Source: Bacteroidales bacterium
GTDB taxonomy: Bacteria; Bacteroidota; Bacteroidia; Bacteroidales; UBA932
Length of the DNA stretch: 17,303 nucleotides
Assembly: GCA_016285215.1 (NCBI GenBank)
Contig: JAEEQI010000032.1
Coordinates: 1 to 17,303, forward strand
Reading direction: 5' to 3'
Shown here: piece after piece, positions 7,025-12,131 of the stretch
Position numbering within the stretch: the stretch's first letter is position 1
How the letters are laid out: each line of letters begins with the position of its first letter
Program-made: the position numbers and the translations under genes
Notes under the pieces: model-generated
Told to the model about the DNA's origin: nothing
Databases searched by the model: none
What the model saw: the letters and a program-made list of their open reading frames with translations, nothing else

Positions 7025-9541
7025 TTATTCTACATTAGCATTCCAACCTTCAATCTCAATGCTGGCTTCCTTGCAGCCCTCCGGGAGCGTGCACTCGATG
7101 ATGCGGGTCTCTCCGGGAAGGAGGGTGAAGAAGTTGTCGGTCCAGAAGGTTCCGGGGATGAGTTCACCCTTGGCATTCTTGGCCTTGAGGATATTCTGGT
7201 AAGCCAGGGCCTCTCCGCGGTTGACCAGGGTAATGTTATAACCCTTGTCGGTCTTCTCGATGGTCTTGCCCACCTGGGTCTTGGGAAGATCGCAGACATA
7301 GCCTACGTTGGCGTATTCCAGGATGGGGAGACCCCACCAGTCGGCCTTCTTCCAGTCGTATACGTTGTTGTTGGCGGAAATGGTGTAGATGTTGTTGCCA
7401 AAGGCCTTCCGGTCCGGAGTGATGAGCTCCAGTACCACATAGCAGGGACCAGTAATGTTTTCAAAGACCTTCTGCGGCTCGCGGGCCTTGCTCTCCACCT
7501 GCTTGGTTTCCTTGCGGAGAACCGTCTTTCCGTCAATGTCATATACCCAGAGGTTGGCGGTCAGAATGCCGGTCTTGTCAATGACGTCGTTCACCAGGTA
7601 CGCGCACGCGTCTCCATAATTATAGACCAGCTGCAGCGGACGGAGGGCCTTCTTGACGCCGTAGTAACCGGCGGTAGGAATGCCGTACCAGTCATAGAGC
7701 TGCCAGTAGATGCTGGGCCAGGCGCTGTTGAGCATCCACTGAACGATACCCGTAGCGTTGGGAACATTGCAGCGGAAAGCCTCAAACATAGCACGCTCGG
7801 TGTTGTAATCCATAGCGTGGGCACGCTTCACGTAATCTTCCAACGTTTCGGCCTTTCTGCCGTACAGTCCCTCCTGGGCCTTCATCTGGAAGGCGGGGGT
7901 ATTCATATGGGAAGAGGAAGAGGTGCAGTGGTAAGCCCAGTTCTTGCCCATAGGCCAGAGCTGCTCCTCACCAATCATACGACGGAGGCTCTCCACCTGA
8001 GGCAGGTTGAGGCCGGGGCCGGTTTCCGTGTTGAAACCAAAGGCGCCGCCGCACTCGGTATCAATGTACCAGTAGTCGGGTCCTACGAACTCGTAGGGGC
8101 CTTCCATCTTCATTCCGGAAGGACCGGCCAGGCTGGTGAGACCCTTGGCAGAGCAGATATAGGGCCGATATTCGAGTTTTTCATAGAGGGCCAGGTATTC
8201 CTTCTCCAGGCGCTCGTTGGGAATGCGGTCACTGCCGGTGAGCCAGCCAATCAGGGACGGGTGGTTGCGCAGGCGGATAATTTGATCGCGGAAATAACGG
8301 ACGGCCAGGGCCTCGGAACGAGGGTCGTTGATGCAGCCGTAGCCGCGGGTCTCGGGCAGGCCGCAGTAGTCCATCCACTCCCACTGGCAGCTCCAACCCA
8401 CCAGGGCCAGGATGCCCATACGGTCGCAGAGGTCGTAGATTTCGTCGTCTTTGCCCCAGATGTTCTCAAAGCGGATGCAGTTGAGACCCATATCGCACAC
8501 CAGGTCCATCTGGGCCTTGAGGCTTTCGGGGGTGTCCTGGAGGAAGATATCGTCGGTCCAGCCGCCGGCTTTGATGAGGACTTTCTTTCCGTTGAGGATG
8601 AACTGGCGGTGGCCCTTTTCGTCTACGATACCCTCAATCTTGCGGATACCAAAGTCCACGCCTTTTTGATGGCTCACCTTGCCGCCGTTCTCAAAGGCAA
8701 CGTCCAGGTGATACATTTCCGGGGAACCCATTTCGCGGGTCCACCAGATACGGGGGTTGTTCACCGTTTCCGTGATCTTTACCACGCGGGAGCCCTTGCC
8801 GGGGAGCTTGACCTCGGTCTGGAAGGAGCCACTGTCGTAGACACCCTTCACAGCACCCTCTACAGGGTCTGCACTGCGGTTGACCAGCGTGACGGCTACC
8901 TCAATCTGTGCGCGCGTAAGGTCTGCGGGGTCCACGATGGGTTTCACAAACACATCCTGCACCTGCACGTCCGGCGTGGAGATGAGGCTCACGGGCCTTA
9001 CGATGCCCATACTCTCGTCCAGGGGACGGGGGTTCCAGTCTGCAAAGCCGTGGTTGAGGTCACCGCTCTGGGCGCGGCGCAGCGTTACCTTGAGGGTATT
9101 GTTGCGTTTGGCCAGCGAGGTGATGTCAAACTCGCGGTTGCTGAAAGTGCCGAAGGTAGTATCGGCCGAAGCAATCTTGACGCCGTTGAGTTCGACGTCT
9201 GCGTAAAAGTTCAGGCCCTCGAAACGAAGCACGTGGTGCATTCCCTTGGCAGTCTTGAACTGCGTGGTAAACACCCAGGGCTTGTCAAACGGGGTTCTGT
9301 CCAACTGCTTGTAGTGGTCCAGGTCCAGGATATTCTCTCCCAGTGCGCCGGCCTCATTGAGGGCGCCAACCACAGTGCAGGGGACGTTAACTTCATACTT
9401 CCGGGTAGACCCTTCCTGCTGGAGAGTCCACTGCTTGAGGCCTTCATCCTGGCTGCTGCAGCCGGACGAACAAAAGATAAAAGGAAGTAGCATCAGACGA
9501 AAAAGGATGCCGGTTCCAATGGGGTAGGATCCGAGTGTCAT
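7025..9541 (-). CDS. GH2 lipoprotein, exo-beta-D-glucosaminidase (CsxA-like) type
   Basis: Three-domain GH2 fold: a jelly-roll sugar-binding domain, an Ig-like domain and a TIM barrel, then C-terminal beta domains. Numbered from the longest frame (TTG at 9568, 847 aa), the acid/base region reads NHPSLIGWLTGSD (D447) and the nucleophile region GFNTETG (E515). Most GH2 enzymes carry Asn-Glu at the acid/base site. Ser-Asp there, together with SGMKMEGPY (484-492) and WMLNSAWPSIYWQLYD (611-626), matches exo-beta-D-glucosaminidases of the CsxA type as I recall them (catalytic Asp469/Glu541 in CsxA). The expected reaction is removal of GlcN from the non-reducing end of chitosan-like oligosaccharides. 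I place the start at the ATG at 9541. The TTG at 9568 overlaps the predicted -7 box, and from 9541 a lipoprotein signal ends in SSGC (C37 in the long numbering). GH2 beta-mannosidase is the alternative. Confidence 0.88.
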   Translation of the reverse strand: MTLGSYPIGTGILFRLMLLPFIFCSSGCSSQDEGLKQWTLQQEGSTRKYEVNVPCTVVGALNEAGALGENILDLDHYKQLDRTPFDKPWVFTTQFKTAKGMHHVLRFEGLNFYADVELNGVKIASADTTFGTFSNREFDITSLAKRNNTLKVTLRRAQSGDLNHGFADWNPRPLDESMGIVRPVSLISTPDVQVQDVFVKPIVDPADLTRAQIEVAVTLVNRSADPVEGAVKGVYDSGSFQTEVKLPGKGSRVVKITETVNNPRIWWTREMGSPEMYHLDVAFENGGKVSHQKGVDFGIRKIEGIVDEKGHRQFILNGKKVLIKAGGWTDDIFLQDTPESLKAQMDLVCDMGLNCIRFENIWGKDDEIYDLCDRMGILALVGWSCQWEWMDYCGLPETRGYGCINDPRSEALAVRYFRDQIIRLRNHPSLIGWLTGSDRIPNERLEKEYLALYEKLEYRPYICSAKGLTSLAGPSGMKMEGPYEFVGPDYWYIDTECGGAFGFNTETGPGLNLPQVESLRRMIGEEQLWPMGKNWAYHCTSSSSHMNTPAFQMKAQEGLYGRKAETLEDYVKRAHAMDYNTERAMFEAFRCNVPNATGIVQWMLNSAWPSIYWQLYDWYGIPTAGYYGVKKALRPLQLVYNYGDACAYLVNDVIDKTGILTANLWVYDIDGKTVLRKETKQVESKAREPQKVFENITGPCYVVLELITPDRKAFGNNIYTISANNNVYDWKKADWWGLPILEYANVGYVCDLPKTQVGKTIEKTDKGYNITLVNRGEALAYQNILKAKNAKGELIPGTFWTDNFFTLLPGETRIIECTLPEGCKEASIEIEGWNANVE

Positions 9542-9547
9542 TAATAT

Positions 9548-9565
9548 CAATGGTTTATACCATTG
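9548..9565. promoter_or_regulatory. Inverted repeat at the predicted transcript start of the PUL operon
   Basis: CAATGG-TTTATA-CCATTG has perfect 6-bp arms around a 6-bp centre. It abuts the -7 box and spans the predicted start of transcription. It could be a repressor site or a 5'-end hairpin. Chance is possible at this length. Confidence 0.35.
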
Positions 9566-9573
9566 CAAAAATA
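9566..9573 (-). promoter_or_regulatory. -7 box of the PUL operon promoter (TATTTTTG)
   Basis: On the reverse strand this reads TATTTTTG, an exact fit to the Bacteroidetes -7 consensus TAnnTTTG. It lies 25 bp before the ATG at 9541, giving a predicted transcript start near 9559 and a short leader. No clean -33 TTTG is present. The place is taken by TTTCG within the direct repeat at 9597-9610, consistent with an activator-dependent promoter. Confidence 0.65.
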
Positions 9574-9596
9574 ACTCGGGATTACCCCTTTAGATA

Positions 9597-9631
9597 CGAA
9601 ATTTGCGTAATAATTACCGCAATTTGCGCAA
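9597..9631 (-). promoter_or_regulatory. Candidate operator: 21-bp-spaced direct repeat (AraC-type half-sites)
   Basis: On the plus strand CGAAATTTGCGTAA (9597-9610) and CGCAATTTGCGCAA (9618-9631) match at 12 of 14 positions, start-to-start distance 21 bp, or two helical turns. AraC-family dimers are known to use direct half-sites spaced this way. The site lies just upstream of the -7 box of the GH2-SusCD operon and overlaps the last codons of the XylR-like regulator gene. Confidence 0.6.
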
Positions 9632-10783
9632 ATGTGCGGCCCTGTACTCGGTGGGAGTACAATTCATAATGGCCTGAAAGCGACGCGTGAGGGTCTTGGC
9701 GTCGGGCTCATCCATCTGGGCCGCCAGGTTGGCGATGGACTCGTCGCTGGACAGAAGAAGGTCGGCAAAGTACTGGATACGCTTGCGCATAATGTACTGA
9801 TAGACAGACACACCGGTGGCGCTGAGGAAGCGCTGTTCCAGTAGGCGGCGGGAGAGCGGGACAGACTTCAGGACATCGCCCACCTGGATCTTGTGCCGGA
9901 TATTATTGTGGATGAATTCAAGGGCGGCGTGAACGGCCGTGTCGGTGGTGGCCACGGCATTGGAAGAGCGGCGCAGCACCAGCTTGGTGGGCTGCATCAC
10001 CACGTCCTCTCCGGGATCGGTGGGGTCTTTCACCATCCGGGCAATCATCCGGGCCACCTGATACCCTCCCCTCTCCATATCCACGTCAATGGAACTGATG
10101 GCAGGCTGGGACAGGTTGCAGGACACCTCGTCATTGTCTACGCCAATGATGGCTACGTCGTAGGGAACGCGGATGCCGTAGTTGTTGCAGGTTTCAATGA
10201 GCAACGTGGCCTGGGTATCATCAGAGGCCATAATGCCCACGGGCTTGGGCAGGGAAACCAGCCATTTCCACACCCTGGGCTGGTCAAAATTCCAGAAGAA
10301 ATTCTCTCCGCGGATACGGTCTCCGGAGTCAAAGGATTCGACCAGGCCGGACTCTTCCAGACGGTCCTGGAAACCGGTGCGGCGGCCGTCGCTCCAGATT
10401 ACACCGCGGTAGCCGAAGAAGGCGAAATGGCGGAAGCCGCTCTCGAGGAAGGCGTCGGCCGCCATTCGGCCCATTTTTTCATAGTTGGCTGTCAGGTTGG
10501 GGATGTCCGGGAACAGGCGGATGTTGTCCACCGCTACGGCCACAATCCCGTTTTTGCGGAACTGAGCCACCGGATCCTGCGGGTCAAACTGACCCAGAAC
10601 GGCATCGGCCCTCCATTCCTTGGCCCAGGAGAGGACGCCGGAAAAACCGTGCTCCCGCTTGTAGGACGGGGGCATACGGCGCACTACCCAAGGTTCTCCG
10701 CTGTCCTGCGAATACAGGTGAATGCCGCGGAGAACCCGGTAGGCGAACTGCTCGGTAAAGTCTCCTATGTAGAGGAGCCTCAT
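9614..10783 (-). CDS. XylR-like regulator: LacI-type sugar sensor fused to AraC HTH
   Basis: The 389-aa cytosolic protein has no signal peptide. Residues 1-275 form a periplasmic-binding-protein-like sensor of the LacI/GalR type, with motifs IMASDDTQATLLIETC (184-199), VPYDVAIIGVDNDE (206-219) and AISSIDVDMERGGYQVARM (228-246). Residues 285-385 are an AraC double HTH. Its first helix-turn-helix is around 301-324, and the second ends in the diagnostic TPTEYR (376-381). Family knowledge: XylR-type proteins bind a sugar through the LacI-like domain and activate catabolic genes. The gene starts 3 bp after the beta-barrel gene and ends 72 bp before the GH2 start. That short gap holds a -7 box and a 21-bp-spaced direct repeat that overlaps this gene's last codons, so it is the likely local activator of the PUL. 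Confidence 0.93.
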   Translation of the reverse strand: MRLLYIGDFTEQFAYRVLRGIHLYSQDSGEPWVVRRMPPSYKREHGFSGVLSWAKEWRADAVLGQFDPQDPVAQFRKNGIVAVAVDNIRLFPDIPNLTANYEKMGRMAADAFLESGFRHFAFFGYRGVIWSDGRRTGFQDRLEESGLVESFDSGDRIRGENFFWNFDQPRVWKWLVSLPKPVGIMASDDTQATLLIETCNNYGIRVPYDVAIIGVDNDEVSCNLSQPAISSIDVDMERGGYQVARMIARMVKDPTDPGEDVVMQPTKLVLRRSSNAVATTDTAVHAALEFIHNNIRHKIQVGDVLKSVPLSRRLLEQRFLSATGVSVYQYIMRKRIQYFADLLLSSDESIANLAAQMDEPDAKTLTRRFQAIMNCTPTEYRAAHLRKLR

Positions 10784-10786
10784 CCT

Positions 10787-11641
10787 TTACTTTCTCTTGT
10801 TCTTGGGAACGATGTAGCGCACATAGCCCACCTGCACGCCCAGCATATCCATATCGCGGGAGATGTTGAAGCGGTTCATAGTGGCACCGCCGAAGGCGTC
10901 TTCAGCTTCTGCATCCTTGGTGGTCCAGTACTTCTCCTGACGGCCGCGCTGCCAGGCGGCACCTACGATGGGAATGCTGAGGGTAAGGACGCTGTTGTCC
11001 TTGAGCTTCACGGCCACGCCGCCAGCAATCTTAAGGCCGATGTCCAGGGAGCCCGTTAAACGGATCTTCTTGACCTCGCCATCCTTGGAGATGGGGTAAG
11101 ACAAGGTGGCACCATAATTACCATAGAGGCGGCCTTCGGCAAATACGCCAAACATCTCGCTGCCAAACAGGGAGATGTAACGGCGGGCGGTAAAGGCAAT
11201 ACCGGCCTTGTGATGGTCCATATGACGGCGGGAAATGGTGACGTTCAGATTCTCTTCCGATGCGTCGGCACCCAGGATATCACGGAAGTCCAGCTGGAGG
11301 TTGGTATCCACGGCATAGCCGGAGTAGTTGAGGCGCACGCCCAGGGAGAAGTCATCGGCCACGAACCAGGCGAAGGAAGGGGCTACGCTCCAGGTCTGAA
11401 GCTTGCCCTCGCCGATATTGAGCAGGGACAGGATGGAGTAACCGTCTCCGGCATTGTCTCCGGTAATTCCAAAATGACGGTAAGAACCACCGATACCCCA
11501 AGCGGTACCGCTCTTGGCCATAAAAGGCGTTCTGGGCTTATCGGGATCGCGGAAGCGGCTCAGGGTCTTGTCAACGATGTTCTGGGAAAAGGCCGAAGCG
11601 CAAAACAGCATCATTGCGGCCACAAGAATAGTTTTTTTCAT
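10787..11641 (-). CDS. Putative outer-membrane beta-barrel protein, function unknown
   Basis: The 284-aa protein has a clear Sec signal peptide (MKKTILVAAMMLFCASAFS^QN). The remainder alternates polar and hydrophobic residues in short amphipathic strands rich in Gly and aromatics, for example TAWGIGGSYRHFGI, SVAPSFAWFVADDFSLGVRL, YISLFGSEMFGVFAEGRLYG and the closing MLGVQVGYVRYIV. This suits a small outer-membrane barrel of 10-12 strands. I do not recognise a specific family and assign no function. It heads a two-gene operon with the XylR-like regulator, 3 bp apart, behind its own -7 box. It may relate to the same substrate, but nothing in the sequence proves it. The C-terminus after the last strand is a basic PKNKRK tail, which is unusual for a barrel ending at the BAM signal. 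Confidence 0.8.
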   Translation of the reverse strand: MKKTILVAAMMLFCASAFSQNIVDKTLSRFRDPDKPRTPFMAKSGTAWGIGGSYRHFGITGDNAGDGYSILSLLNIGEGKLQTWSVAPSFAWFVADDFSLGVRLNYSGYAVDTNLQLDFRDILGADASEENLNVTISRRHMDHHKAGIAFTARRYISLFGSEMFGVFAEGRLYGNYGATLSYPISKDGEVKKIRLTGSLDIGLKIAGGVAVKLKDNSVLTLSIPIVGAAWQRGRQEKYWTTKDAEAEDAFGGATMNRFNISRDMDMLGVQVGYVRYIVPKNKRK

Positions 11642-11675
11642 GGTTAAATGAACGAGTTAACTTTAATTGTGACTG

Positions 11676-11683
11676 CAAAGTTA
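11676..11683 (-). promoter_or_regulatory. -7 box of the beta-barrel/regulator operon (TAACTTTG)
   Basis: The reverse strand reads TAACTTTG, matching TAnnTTTG exactly, 34 bp before the ATG at 11641. No strong -33 TTTG is seen. A plausible transcript start is near 11669. Confidence 0.55.
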
Positions 11684-11748
11684 GCAATTTTGACGGATAT
11701 GATGCACGGATTTGGTTCCGGCCCAAATTCGCGCATAGGTTTTTTCGT

Positions 11749-11775
11749 TATTTTTGCATATATAATCTATATTTG
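11749..11775 (+). promoter_or_regulatory. Tandem -7 boxes (TATTTTTG and TATATTTG) for the rightward unit
   Basis: TATTTTTG at 11749-11756 and TATATTTG at 11768-11775 both fit TAnnTTTG. They lie 19 bp apart and point toward the GTG at 11793. With the reverse-strand box at 11676-11683 they define a divergent promoter region. Between the start at 11641 and the GTG at 11793 I see nothing else that codes. Confidence 0.5.
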
Positions 11776-11792
11776 TGTAAAAAACTAACCAC

Positions 11793-11972
11793 GTGCTTAA
11801 CAAGATTCTCATATTCACTTTCGGAATCCTTACCGTGATGGGTTGCAGCGGGTCCTTCAAGGCCCCGGCCATCATAGATTCCGCCCTTGCGGTAGGAAAT
11901 GTCTCTCCTTTCCGGGCCCAGTTTAAAAAGGAGTATGGGATGACCCCCACAGAATATCGTCAGAATTTATAA
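11793..11972 (+). CDS. 59-aa hybrid ORF: lipoprotein leader joined to an AraC HTH tail
   Basis: A GTG at 11793 opens a 60-codon frame ending in TAA at 11970-11972. The first 18 residues are a good SPII signal: basic VLNK, a hydrophobic run ILIFTFGILTV, and lipobox VMGC with C18. The second half, IIDSALAVGNVSPFRAQFKK followed by EYGMTPTEYR, is the last helix-turn-helix of an AraC regulator, but with the usual GF-x-S-Y turn shortened. An AraC DNA-binding tail has no expected role behind an export signal. Either this is a decayed regulator joined in frame to a lipoprotein leader, or a small surface peptide of unknown role. Two TAnnTTTG boxes just upstream suit transcription from here. The alternative is a pseudogene remnant with no product. 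Confidence 0.5.
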   Translation: MLNKILIFTFGILTVMGCSGSFKAPAIIDSALAVGNVSPFRAQFKKEYGMTPTEYRQNL

Positions 11973-11984
11973 AGCAACCAGAAT

Positions 11985-12131
11985 ATGAACACTAAAACGA
12001 AAGAAAACTACGTTGCCCCGGAAACCATTCCCGTCGAATTGGTTTCTGAGAGTTTTCTCTGTAACAGCGAAATCACCGCAATTGATAGCGACCGAATTGA
12101 CTATGGCAACCCTGAGACACTTACTTGGTAA
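11985..12131 (+). CDS. 48-aa Bacteroidales-type small peptide
   Basis: An ATG at 11985 gives MNTKTKENYVAPETIPVELV, then SESFLCNSEITAIDS and ends ...NPETLTW. The pattern of basic start, YVAPE, alternating V/E residues and a following FLC-x-S is one I recognise from many short proteins encoded just ahead of fimbrillin-like lipoproteins in Bacteroidales. No function is known to me. There is no membrane segment or signal peptide. It starts 12 bp after the 59-aa ORF, and its last 29 bases overlap the start of the large lipoprotein in another frame. Termination here could therefore couple to initiation at 12103. The longer frame opening at 12013 in the lipoprotein's phase is a less likely start because it would bury the lipoprotein signal. 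Confidence 0.6.
   Translation: MNTKTKENYVAPETIPVELVSESFLCNSEITAIDSDRIDYGNPETLTW

Noticed and set aside
7817..9490. 557-aa open frame opposite GH2
   Set aside because: Shadow frame with no family motifs; the GH2 gene on the reverse strand is unambiguous.
9602..9634. Rho-independent terminator at the end of the regulator gene
   Set aside because: The near-palindrome TTGCG(G)TAAT-T-ATTACGCAA leaves a one-base loop and no T tract follows. It is better explained as part of the operator region.
12013..12102. 30-residue N-terminal extension of the large lipoprotein
   Set aside because: It would place the lipoprotein signal internally and it lies inside the 48-aa peptide gene. Start 12103 fits the SPII signal.
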